DNA from: UBA3792 sp045576895
GTDB lineage: Bacteria; Bacillota; Clostridia; Christensenellales; CAG-138
Direction: 5' to 3'
Assembly: GCA_045576895.1 (NCBI GenBank)
Contig: JAZNHI010000065.1
Location: 1 to 15,408 of the forward strand
DNA: 15,408 nucleotides
Part shown: positions 6,758-12,959 of the stretch, in pieces
How positions within the stretch are numbered: position 1 is the first letter of the stretch
Layout: every line of letters starts with the position of its first letter
Made by a program: the position numbers and the translations under genes
The notes under the pieces: model-generated
Database searches by the model: none
The model's input: only the letters and a program-made list of their open reading frames with translations
Told to the model about the DNA's origin: nothing

Positions 6758-8041
6758 TCACTTTCCGTCGTCGCGTTCCTGTTCTCTGAGAAGCTCGCGC
6801 ATCCGAATCACGCAGTCGTCCAGTTTTGATTCTCCCCGCACAACGTCCTCCGCATGCGCGCGGCAGGTCGGTGCGCCGCAGGAACCGCAGTCCATGCCGG
6901 GCAAAAGCTTGTAGATCCGTTCGATCTCCGCCATCATGCGGAACGAATGCAGGCGATCGACGCCGAGAATTTCCGCCGAACTGTACTCACCCGGTTCAAC
7001 GGTCATGACGTCGTCCGGAATCGGTTCATCCTCCGCGAGAATGACATGGTTCTGTGCGACCGGCATATACCGCTGCAGCGCACGGATCCGTACGCGTGCG
7101 ATATACGGGTTTTCCACAGCCATGACGCCTCCGACGCAGCCGCCGGGACATGCGTTCATTTCGACGAATTTCAGATCCGGGAAATGTCCCATCTCGATAT
7201 CGTCGAGTACGCGAATGATGTTCTCGATGCCGTCCGCCGCCAGATAATGATCGTTCATCAGCGCGCTTGCTTCGCCGCCGGAAGACGACCAGCTCAAGCC
7301 GATCATTCCCGATTCCGAAGTCACAGCGGGAATCTTCGCGCGATCCATTTTGGACAGGACACGGAAATAAATATCGCTCATGGAGACGATATAATCCACG
7401 TAGCATTCCTTGTCCGCAGGCGTGTTCTTGACCCAGCTGACCTTTGCGGGACACGGCGAGATGAAAACGGTCTTGACGTCCTCCGGTTTCAGCTCGGGGT
7501 GCTGTTGCAGCGCCCGTTCCTTTGCCAGCTTTCCCGCGACTTCGATCGGCGGTGAGATCGGTACCATCTTGTTTCGCAGAGACGGAAACCGCAGCGAAAT
7601 CAGTCTGACAACGACCGGACACGCCGTACTGATGAACGGCGCATGCGACATGCCCATACGCTTCATATAGGTACGGGTATAGTCGGTGACGAGCTCCGCT
7701 GCCTTCGCGACCTCGAACACGTCGTTGAAACCGAGATTGATCAATCCCTGCAGCAAATAATCCGTATCGTCCAGATTGGCGAACTGTCCGAATAGCGACG
7801 GTGCGGGAAGCGCGATCAGATATTTGGAATGATCGATCGAATCCCATTCGTCGAAATTGGCTCGTTTCGCCTTGTACGGACAGTGCCGGATGCACTCGCC
7901 GCAGTCAATACAGAGGTTCGGATTGATACAAGCTTTTCCGTCGCGGATGCGGATCGCCTGCGTTGGGCAGCGGCGCAAGCAGGTGGTACACCCCTTGCAC
8001 TTGGTCGCATCTAATGAAACGGAATGCTTGTATACGATCAT
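6758..8041 (-). CDS. sensor-type [FeFe]-hydrogenase paralogue (ferredoxin, H-cluster and Fes domains)
   Basis: A 427-residue protein related to HydS-type (putative H2-sensing) hydrogenases. Residues 10-60 are a two-cluster [4Fe-4S] ferredoxin (C15/18/21/25 and C44/47/50/54). Residues about 70-330 are the H-cluster domain: L1 ISTACPVVV (Ala140, Cys141), L2 SPCPAK (Cys197), L3 NACPGGCVGG (Cys298, Cys302). All four cubane-ligand cysteines are kept, but the proton-transfer cysteine is Ala140 and the GGGQP end of L3 is replaced by GGVMAV. Residues 385-410 hold a further [4Fe-4S] motif CGSCGAPTC with Cys410 (Fes-type, PF04060-like). The PAS domain typical of HydS is absent, as are the [2Fe-2S] and His-Cys domains of HydA. 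The ATG follows AAGGAGGAACC. It is likely a low-activity H2 or redox sensor feeding the adjacent ATPases; that role is inferred. Confidence 0.9.
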   Translation of the reverse strand: MIVYKHSVSLDATKCKGCTTCLRRCPTQAIRIRDGKACINPNLCIDCGECIRHCPYKAKRANFDEWDSIDHSKYLIALPAPSLFGQFANLDDTDYLLQGLINLGFNDVFEVAKAAELVTDYTRTYMKRMGMSHAPFISTACPVVVRLISLRFPSLRNKMVPISPPIEVAGKLAKERALQQHPELKPEDVKTVFISPCPAKVSWVKNTPADKECYVDYIVSMSDIYFRVLSKMDRAKIPAVTSESGMIGLSWSSSGGEASALMNDHYLAADGIENIIRVLDDIEMGHFPDLKFVEMNACPGGCVGGVMAVENPYIARVRIRALQRYMPVAQNHVILAEDEPIPDDVMTVEPGEYSSAEILGVDRLHSFRMMAEIERIYKLLPGMDCGSCGAPTCRAHAEDVVRGESKLDDCVIRMRELLREQERDDGK

Positions 8042-8050
8042 GGTTCCTCC

Positions 8051-8485
8051 TTATGCCGATCTGAATTTCATCTCGATCGTCGTGCCGACGCCGACGACGG
8101 AATCGATCTTGAGTTCATCCGAGTAGCGTTTCATGTTCGGCAGGCCCATGCCTGCGCCGAATCCCAGCGAACGAATGTTGTCCGGAGCGGTCGAATACCC
8201 TTCCTGCATCGCAAGATTGACGTCCTTGATGCCGGGGCCGACGTCCTTCAACACTACCGTAACGCAATCGGGTGTCACGTACACATCCGCATCCCCGCCC
8301 TTGGCGTGAATGACCATGTTGATCTCGCCTTCGTACATCGCAACGGATATCCTGCGGATAAGATCGGGATGATATCCCATCTGCCGCAGCATCCTTTTGA
8401 CCTGCACGGATGCTTCACCGGCGGAAGTAAAGTTGTTTCCGTCCACATCATAGTGAAAATGAAGTGCGCCGTTATCTTCCGTCAT
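8051..8485 (-). CDS. RsbT/RsbW-like anti-sigma-type ATPase (serine kinase fold)
   Basis: A 144-residue GHKL ATPase of the anti-sigma or serine-kinase type. The N-box AMYEGEINMVIHAKGG (Glu52, Asn56, His60), G1 box LKDVGPGIKD (Asp81, Gly83, Gly85) and G2 region LGFGAGMGLPNMKRYSDE are clear, and the overall size matches RsbT/RsbW. Relatives phosphorylate STAS-domain proteins or bind sigma factors in partner switching. No STAS partner or sigma factor is encoded in this operon, so the target is unknown. The start ATG at 8485 overlaps the upstream DRTGG stop as ATGA; nine bases with a strong AAGGAGG separate it from the HydS-like gene. The association with a sensor-type hydrogenase suggests signal output, but this is inference. 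Confidence 0.88.
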   Translation of the reverse strand: MTEDNGALHFHYDVDGNNFTSAGEASVQVKRMLRQMGYHPDLIRRISVAMYEGEINMVIHAKGGDADVYVTPDCVTVVLKDVGPGIKDVNLAMQEGYSTAPDNIRSLGFGAGMGLPNMKRYSDELKIDSVVGVGTTIEMKFRSA

Positions 8486-8820
8486 CGTCCCAAACCGCCT
8501 TCGTATAATTTTCCGCTTGCTTCATACATGGTCAATTGTGTTTCGAGCAATGCGATGTGATTCTCGGCAGCCAGACGTTTGATCTCCTCCGTTGCGGTCT
8601 TTCCGCGAACGATGACGATGCATCGCATGTCCTGCATATGTGCCGTACGTACGATCTGCGGGTTCAGAAGGCCCGTCAGAAGCACATCGCGGTTTTCCGC
8701 AAAGGCAAGCACATCACTCATCATATCGCTGCTGAAAGCGCCGGTCATTTCTTCATCGATCTGATCGGGCTCGGCGTAAACTACGGCGTTGATTCGTTCG
8801 GCGATCTCCCGGATAGTCAT
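8482..8820 (-). CDS. DRTGG-domain protein, first copy in the hyd operon
   Basis: A 112-residue single DRTGG-domain protein from ATG 8820, preceded by AAAGGAAACGAGC. The conserved core is well preserved: SSDMMSDVLAFAENRDVLLT, then GLLNPQIVRTAHMQDMRCIV and RGKTATEEIKRLAAE, ending in helices of a small alpha/beta domain. The reading frame extends 29 codons upstream into hydC, but that extension lacks family character. The stop overlaps the RsbT-like start as ATGA. DRTGG domains are thought to bind a small ligand; none has an assigned reaction on its own. It probably acts as a regulatory or adaptor partner of the neighbouring ATPase and sensor. Confidence 0.86.
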   Translation of the reverse strand: MTIREIAERINAVVYAEPDQIDEEMTGAFSSDMMSDVLAFAENRDVLLTGLLNPQIVRTAHMQDMRCIVIVRGKTATEEIKRLAAENHIALLETQLTMYEASGKLYEGGLGR

Positions 8821-8836
8821 GCTCGTTTCCTTTCGA

Positions 8837-9334
8837 TTATGCGCGGTATTTTTCCAAAATGCCCTTGACGTCTGCCGGAACCATTCTTCCGAACACGTCG
8901 TCGTCAATCGTCATAACCGGAGCAAGACCGCAGCAGCCGAGGCAGCGGGTTGCTTCGAGCGTAAACTTGCCGTCGTTCGTGGTGTGCCCCGCCTTGATGC
9001 CGAGCTGACGTTCGAGTTCCGCAAGAATGTCCGCGGAGCCTTTTACGTAGCATGCGGTACCGAGACAGACACGGATCAGATGTTCGCCCTTCGGCTCGAG
9101 CGTGAACCACGAATAGAACGTGGAGACGCCGTATACCTGTTCAAGCGATACGCCGAGGCCTTCGGCAACCATCGTCTGCACTTCGATCGGCAAATAGCCG
9201 TAAATCTCCTGCGCCTTCTGGAGCACAGGCATCATTGCATCGCTGTGGCCCTTGTGCTGTGCAATGACTTCTTTCAGTTTGGCTTCCTGCTCGGGCGTTC
9301 CCCGAAACGGGATTTCGGTGATTTTGTTCGTCAT
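8837..9334 (-). CDS. hydC: [2Fe-2S] NuoE-like subunit HydC of the [FeFe]-hydrogenase
   Basis: A 165-residue NuoE/HydC subunit. The N-terminal helical bundle (MPVLQKAQEIYGYLP, VQTMVAEGLGVSLEQVYGV) is followed by the thioredoxin-like domain carrying [2Fe-2S] ligands: CLGTACYVKG (C90, C95) and CLGCCGLAP (C131, C135). It works with HydB and HydA in the trimeric NADH-linked hydrogenase. It is the first gene of the operon, about 4 kb of coding sequence ahead of hydB, whereas hydC is usually directly next to hydB. A strong AAGGAGGATGT ribosome site precedes the ATG and the candidate promoter lies about 40 bases upstream. Sixteen bases separate its stop from the first DRTGG gene. Confidence 0.95.
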   Translation of the reverse strand: MTNKITEIPFRGTPEQEAKLKEVIAQHKGHSDAMMPVLQKAQEIYGYLPIEVQTMVAEGLGVSLEQVYGVSTFYSWFTLEPKGEHLIRVCLGTACYVKGSADILAELERQLGIKAGHTTNDGKFTLEATRCLGCCGLAPVMTIDDDVFGRMVPADVKGILEKYRA

Positions 9335-9372
9335 ACATCCTCCTTAAAAGATGAGATTATTGACCATCGAAT

Positions 9373-9381
9373 ATTATAACA
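9373..9381 (-). promoter_or_regulatory. extended -10 promoter of the hydrogenase operon
   Basis: The minus strand reads TGTTATAAT, a full extended -10 (TGn plus TATAAT). The predicted start is near 9366, giving a leader of about 32 bases with the AAGGAGG site. The -35 region is poor, as is common for extended -10 promoters, and overlaps a candidate operator at 9388-9417. Confidence 0.65.
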
Positions 9382-9387
9382 CACACC

Positions 9388-9417
9388 TTGTGCAATTTCC
9401 ATATCTTTTTGCAACAA
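9388..9417. promoter_or_regulatory. candidate operator: imperfect inverted repeat upstream of the hyd -10
   Basis: TTGTGCAA (9388-9395) and TTGCAACAA (9409-9417) form an inverted repeat with one extra base, separated by 13 bases. It covers the -35 position of the hyd promoter. It does not match the Rex consensus I know (TTGTTAA-N4-TTAACAA). The protein that binds it, if any, is unknown. Confidence 0.35.
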
Positions 9418-9441
9418 CTTTTTCTATATTTTTACCGTATT

Positions 9442-9453
9442 TGACCTCGGTCA
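9442..9453. promoter_or_regulatory. candidate operator: short perfect palindrome between divergent genes
   Basis: TGACCTCGGTCA is a perfect 5-2-5 inverted repeat in an otherwise AT-rich, 235-base divergent intergenic region. It is too short to be a convincing terminator and has no T-tract. Chance occurrence is possible. Confidence 0.25.
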
Positions 9454-9520
9454 TAAAAATTCCGCAAAAATTTAGCAAAAAAAATGTGTTTGCATACTTT
9501 CCTTTTTTCAAAGAATCGTG

Positions 9521-9526
9521 TATGAT
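9521..9526 (+). promoter_or_regulatory. weak candidate -10 for the SH3-domain gene
   Basis: TATGAT lies 44 bases before the ATG of the plus-strand gene. No convincing -35 is spaced correctly, so this is only a plausible placement. Confidence 0.25.
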
Positions 9527-9569
9527 ATATGTACTGATAGGATTATTTATTTTAGGAAGGGGATTTACA

Positions 9570-10484
9570 ATGGCTAAATTCAAGTTCAAACCCACTCCTG
9601 CCGGTATTCTTTTCTTATCGGCGATCGGTGTTCTGCTTATCGCGATCATCATTCTGACGGTCGTCGGTATTTCGCGCTGCAAAAAGAATGATCCTTCGGA
9701 GGTTCCCGAAAAGACGGTCAACGGCACGCCCGAAGAAAGCATCGAGCCCGATCTGTCGCTCGCTCCGATCACAACGCCGAACGAGAACACCCCGGATCCG
9801 GACGCTTCTGTGGATCCGAACACATCTGCCGATCCGAACACTTCCGCAAATCCGGGTTCTTCGGAACAGGCAGGCACCTCCGGCGGTCCCGGTCCGATCG
9901 TGATCACAACGCCCGGTACGGTCACGACCTCCGATTCTCCCGGAGCAAGCGCATCGCTGTCTCCCAGTCCTTCCTATTATACTTCTCCCACAAGCCACAT
10001 GAAGCGGCATGCGCAGAAGGGGTATGTCAAGGCGGACGGCGTCAATATGCGCAAAACGCCCAACGCCAAGACCGGCGCACTTGTGAAATCCAAGATCGCC
10101 AAGAATACGGCCCTGACGCTTTATGTCGAACAAGAAGGCTGGTGGTTCGTACAGTGCGGCGACAAATACGGTTACATCAAGAAGGATTATGTCGCAAAAG
10201 GCAATCCGCCGAAAACAGCTGCACCTTCTGCATCCGCAACCAGCAAGCCCGTTACCGGCAAGGTCAACCTTCGCAGCAGCACTTCCGTTGCTGCGCTTCG
10301 TCACAGCGCTGACAAGAATTCCAAGTGCATCAAGGAATATTCGAACGGTTCAAAGATGACGGTTTACTACTATGTCAAAGGCAGCGACGGATATAAGTGG
10401 TATTACGTCAAGATGGAAGACGGCAAGTCGGGATATATGCGTTCCGATCTTGTATCTGTCAGTGGCAAGGTCGGTTCAAAGTAG
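9570..10484 (+). CDS. membrane-anchored protein with Pro/Ser/Thr-rich linker and two bacterial SH3 domains
   Basis: A 304-residue protein from ATG 9570, preceded by AGGAAGGGGATTTACA. Residues 1-10 are basic, 11-34 are one hydrophobic membrane segment followed by Cys36, and about 40-145 form a low-complexity linker rich in Pro, Ser, Thr and Asp that includes a hexapeptide repeat. Two SH3b (SH3_3-type) domains follow: about 150-215 (VNMRKTPNAKTGALV, WWFVQCGDKYGYIKKDYV) and about 232-300 (VNLRSSTSVAALRHS, WYYVKMEDGKSGYMRSDLV). SH3b domains usually bind peptidoglycan or cell-surface ligands, so the domains are probably outside the membrane. No hydrolase domain is present. The open frame continues 73 codons upstream through AT-rich promoter DNA and was not used. 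It stands alone, divergent from the hyd operon and followed by a strong terminator. Confidence 0.88.
   Translation: MAKFKFKPTPAGILFLSAIGVLLIAIIILTVVGISRCKKNDPSEVPEKTVNGTPEESIEPDLSLAPITTPNENTPDPDASVDPNTSADPNTSANPGSSEQAGTSGGPGPIVITTPGTVTTSDSPGASASLSPSPSYYTSPTSHMKRHAQKGYVKADGVNMRKTPNAKTGALVKSKIAKNTALTLYVEQEGWWFVQCGDKYGYIKKDYVAKGNPPKTAAPSASATSKPVTGKVNLRSSTSVAALRHSADKNSKCIKEYSNGSKMTVYYYVKGSDGYKWYYVKMEDGKSGYMRSDLVSVSGKVGSK
9795..9866 (+). repeat. tandem 18-base repeat coding for DPNTSA-type hexapeptides
   Basis: Four in-frame 18-base units start at 9795, 9813, 9831 and 9849. They encode DPDASV, DPNTSA, DPNTSA and NPGSSE. The middle two are the most alike (GATCCGAACAC shared); the outer two have diverged. 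It forms part of the linker of the SH3 protein and is a likely site of copy-number variation. Confidence 0.75.
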
Positions 10485-10504
10485 ACATAACGACAAAACA
10501 TGCA

Positions 10505-10538
10505 AGGACCCGTGAATCGCTCACGGGTCCTGTTTTTT
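10505..10538 (+). terminator. intrinsic terminator after the SH3-domain gene
   Basis: An 11-base perfect stem, AGGACCCGTGA (10505-10515) pairing with TCACGGGTCCT (10521-10531), has a five-base loop and is followed by TTTTTT (10533-10538). It lies 20 bases after the SH3 gene stop. In the opposite direction the hairpin is followed only by TTGCATGTTTTG, so it is at best a weak terminator for the convergent lipase operon. Confidence 0.9.
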
Positions 10539-10544
10539 GCAGAT

Positions 10545-11366
10545 TCAGTAGCCTCTGTTTTTCAGATCGTGCACAAGCTCGATATAGAAATCCGTAATAT
10601 CGCGGATGCCCTCCCCCGTCTTTCGTGAAAACGGCGAGCGTCGGAAGTCGATCTCATCCAGATGTGAGATCCCGCGTCGGGTGTTTCCGTGCAGTTGAAT
10701 GCACCTTTCTCCCCATGCCGCTGATTCCAAAGAAACCAGACCGTCGTTCGGCCCTTCGATGCGATTCAGGACAAAGCATGCCGTGGACAGGTTCACATCG
10801 GAAAACGGCCGTTTCATAATGCCTGCAACGCTTTGATAGAACACACCGGGCACATCCGGGTTCTCTGCATTGAATTGCTCCATATACGAAACGGAAAACC
10901 CCTCGCAAACACGCTTGAAGTCCGGTTTCTTGTCTCCAACCAAACGGATCCAGTTATCGACCGCAGCTCCCGCGATCGAAAAGAAAAAACGAGGCGCGCG
11001 CAGGAATTTCGTAAAGGTCTTGGAACCGCGATTCGGCGTACTGATCGTCGTAAGGCTTGCGATCTTATCTCCGTATCCGAGTGACGATGCCGCCATGCGC
11101 GCTTCCACGCCGCCTTTTGAATGCGCAAGGATATTGACCTTCTCCGCGCCTGTCTCTTTGAGGATCGCATCGATCCGTTCGCAAAGCGCATGCGCGTTTG
11201 TTTCGGTGCTCGCCCAGCAGTCCTGCTCTCCGAAGTAGACCGTTGCGCCGTGTCCGCGCAGGACGTTCGGGATCCGTCCCCAGTATAGAGGGATCTTCAG
11301 ATCCCGGAATCCGGTTCCGTGGACCAGCAGCAGCGGATATTTGGTTTTGCAGACGATATGATCCAT
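10545..11366 (-). CDS. lipase/esterase-like alpha/beta hydrolase
   Basis: A 273-residue alpha/beta hydrolase of the triacylglycerol-lipase type. Residues 11-22 (PLLLVHGTGFRD) form the first core strand and oxyanion loop; the nucleophile elbow is LAHSKGG (Ser83, with Ala instead of the first Gly of GxSxG); the probable acid is Asp208 in EGPNDGLVSLES; the probable base is His235 in ISHLDEID. The NDGLV segment resembles that of bacterial lipases such as Pseudomonas and Staphylococcus LipA types. No signal peptide or membrane segment is visible, so it is probably cytoplasmic, unlike the anchored enzymes encoded upstream. It begins two bases after the flavodoxin stop, without a clear ribosome site, which suggests translational coupling. 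Substrate is unknown; lysophospholipid or short-chain ester hydrolysis would fit. Confidence 0.87.
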   Translation of the reverse strand: MDHIVCKTKYPLLLVHGTGFRDLKIPLYWGRIPNVLRGHGATVYFGEQDCWASTETNAHALCERIDAILKETGAEKVNILAHSKGGVEARMAASSLGYGDKIASLTTISTPNRGSKTFTKFLRAPRFFFSIAGAAVDNWIRLVGDKKPDFKRVCEGFSVSYMEQFNAENPDVPGVFYQSVAGIMKRPFSDVNLSTACFVLNRIEGPNDGLVSLESAAWGERCIQLHGNTRRGISHLDEIDFRRSPFSRKTGEGIRDITDFYIELVHDLKNRGY

Positions 11367-11368
11367 GT

Positions 11369-11815
11369 TTACAGATCGGAAAGCCGACCGAGCGTTTCCG
11401 GATTCTTCTTCGGCTCCTTCAGATGGATGATCGCAGCATCAGGTATGATTTTTCGGATCTGCTGCTCCGCTTTTGCCGCTTCTCCGCTGCCGGAATACAG
11501 AACAAAGGTAATCTGTTTTCCTTTCAGATCTGTTTCCTTCAGGACCGTGTTGATCGGGCAGGAAAGGCGCCCGTTCCAGACCGGCGAACCGATCACGATC
11601 CGATCGAAGTCGGAAACATCCGTATTGTACTTCTTCAGCGGTTCGCAATATCTGCGCCCGGCGTTAAACCCGCACTGCATAATCTGAAAGAAGAACTTCT
11701 TCGGCGGGTTCTTTGACGGTTCGACCTTGCGGATCTCATAACCTTTATCTTTCAGGTATGCGGCAACCGCGTCGCCGTTTCCGGACAGGCTGTAATATAT
11801 GAGGAGTCTGGACAT
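11369..11815 (-). CDS. flavodoxin-like protein
   Basis: A 148-residue flavodoxin-fold protein. The FMN phosphate-binding loop is visible at the N terminus (LLIYYSLSGNGDAVA, residues 4-18), with later ring-binding segments VIGSPVWNGRLSCP and FVLYSGSGEA. The length matches short-chain flavodoxins. It may carry single electrons or act as a small NAD(P)H:flavin partner; nothing in the sequence defines the partner. The ATG at 11815 follows a strong AAGGAGGAACGTGAA site lying in the 14-base gap after the phosphodiesterase-fold gene. A flavodoxin in an operon otherwise made of lipid-ester hydrolases is unexpected. Confidence 0.88.
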   Translation of the reverse strand: MSRLLIYYSLSGNGDAVAAYLKDKGYEIRKVEPSKNPPKKFFFQIMQCGFNAGRRYCEPLKKYNTDVSDFDRIVIGSPVWNGRLSCPINTVLKETDLKGKQITFVLYSGSGEAAKAEQQIRKIIPDAAIIHLKEPKKNPETLGRLSDL

Positions 11816-11829
11816 TTCACGTTCCTCCT

Positions 11830-12933
11830 TTATTTCAGTATAAAGTGCATTTCGACCGGGTTATGGTCGGAGTACGAGAACAGTGTGCCTGTATTGACGA
11901 CGTTTGCATAGGTAACCTGTACATTGTCGGTCACGAGGAACCCGTCGATCGTCAGCGTATACTGTCCTTCATAATACGGTCCGTCAGCGTTGCGGCTGCT
12001 CGGGATCGGATTCGCTTCATCGATCGGCGCGATCAGCGCAATGTTCCGCCCTTCGAACATGCTGTCCGGGATCGGCTGCGCCCATGTGTATTCGATATCT
12101 GCCTTGCCGAAGTACTTCGAGGAATCGCCGAGCAGATCCTTGTTGAAATCGCCGCCCGCAATGCAGTATTTGCCGTTCTCATATTCGGACTGCATATCCT
12201 TCAGCAGAATCTCAAGCTGCTCATAAGCGATCTTTCCGTCGGATGTGTACGCGGATAAATGCAGATTGTAAAGCACAAGCTCACCGCCGTTTGCAAGCGG
12301 AATGCGGTGTTTCGAGTAGCAGCGATCGAGATCGAGGAACTTGGAAAATCCGGTTTCAACAGGAACTTCCTTTCGTTCCGCCGCCGTGACAGGCGCTTTC
12401 GAGAACGTCATAAGTCCAGAACGTGCTTTGCCGAACGGCTGCGTGACCGGATAGGCGAGGAACGGAGAATCGTAGTTCTGCGCGAAGGTGTACGCCGTTC
12501 CGTCAAGCGCATCTGTGAGATACGGACGTTCGTCGACCTGATAGCTGCGTGTCGAACCGATATCGATCTCCTGAATGAGATACAGATCGGCGTTCATATC
12601 CTGCAACGCGCGTGCAATGTTCTGCATATTCTTATCGAGACGTTCCTTCGACCACGCCCGCGCACGGTCGCCGCCATCCATAAAGAATCCGAAATCCGGT
12701 TCATACGCGCCGAAGCCGATATTATAGGATACGACTTTATACTCCGTTTCCGTCTCAAGGGTACCGGACGCCGTTCCGTCGACCGGAAGCGTTTGATCGC
12801 CGATGCGGTGATAACCGATCAGCACATAGGCAACGTACCCGACAAAGAGCAGGACCAATGCAAGCAGAATGATCCCGATGATCTTCAATACCTTTTTGAT
12901 CGGTCTGTTTGCGTTTTCTTTTTTCGTTTTCAT
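11830..12933 (-). CDS. membrane-anchored endonuclease/exonuclease/phosphatase-family protein
   Basis: A 367-residue protein with a basic N terminus, a membrane helix at about 15-40 and an extracytoplasmic EEP (DNase I/sphingomyelinase-like) domain. Family motifs in order: SYNIGFG (Asn71), LIQEID (Glu122), YNLHLSAYT (His225), GGDFNKD (Asp262, Asn264), LTIDGFLV (Asp330) and the terminal SDHNPVEMHF (Asp356, His357). These are the metal-binding and catalytic residues of Mg-dependent phosphodiesterases. Substrates in this family range from DNA to sphingomyelin and inositol phosphates; the anchoring and the PI-PLC neighbour favour a lipid or extracellular phosphodiester. The ATG is preceded by GGAGAGAGC, 26 bases after the PI-PLC stop. 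An extracellular nuclease is the main alternative. Confidence 0.88.
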   Translation of the reverse strand: MKTKKENANRPIKKVLKIIGIILLALVLLFVGYVAYVLIGYHRIGDQTLPVDGTASGTLETETEYKVVSYNIGFGAYEPDFGFFMDGGDRARAWSKERLDKNMQNIARALQDMNADLYLIQEIDIGSTRSYQVDERPYLTDALDGTAYTFAQNYDSPFLAYPVTQPFGKARSGLMTFSKAPVTAAERKEVPVETGFSKFLDLDRCYSKHRIPLANGGELVLYNLHLSAYTSDGKIAYEQLEILLKDMQSEYENGKYCIAGGDFNKDLLGDSSKYFGKADIEYTWAQPIPDSMFEGRNIALIAPIDEANPIPSSRNADGPYYEGQYTLTIDGFLVTDNVQVTYANVVNTGTLFSYSDHNPVEMHFILK

Positions 12934-12959
12934 GCAATGCTCTCTCCGTTTCCGTTCTC

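Noticed and set aside
7026..7895. 289-codon minus-strand frame inside the HydS-like gene
   Set aside because: A +1 shadow of the HydS-like coding frame with no cysteine motifs or domain pattern.
9351..9569. 73-codon upstream extension of the SH3 gene
   Set aside because: It is translated promoter DNA (Phe/Tyr/Lys-rich), overlaps the hyd promoter, and the ATG at 9570 has a strong ribosome site followed by a normal membrane anchor.
9335..9569. Rex-type redox operator near the hyd promoter
   Set aside because: I looked for TTGTTAA-N4-TTAACAA or TTGTGAA-N4-TTCACAA and found no acceptable match; only the different inverted repeat at 9388-9417.
10485..10544. Strong bidirectional terminator serving the lipase operon
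   Set aside because: The hairpin at 10505-10531 has a six-T tract only on the plus strand; on the minus strand the T-run is broken, so termination of the lipase operon there is doubtful.
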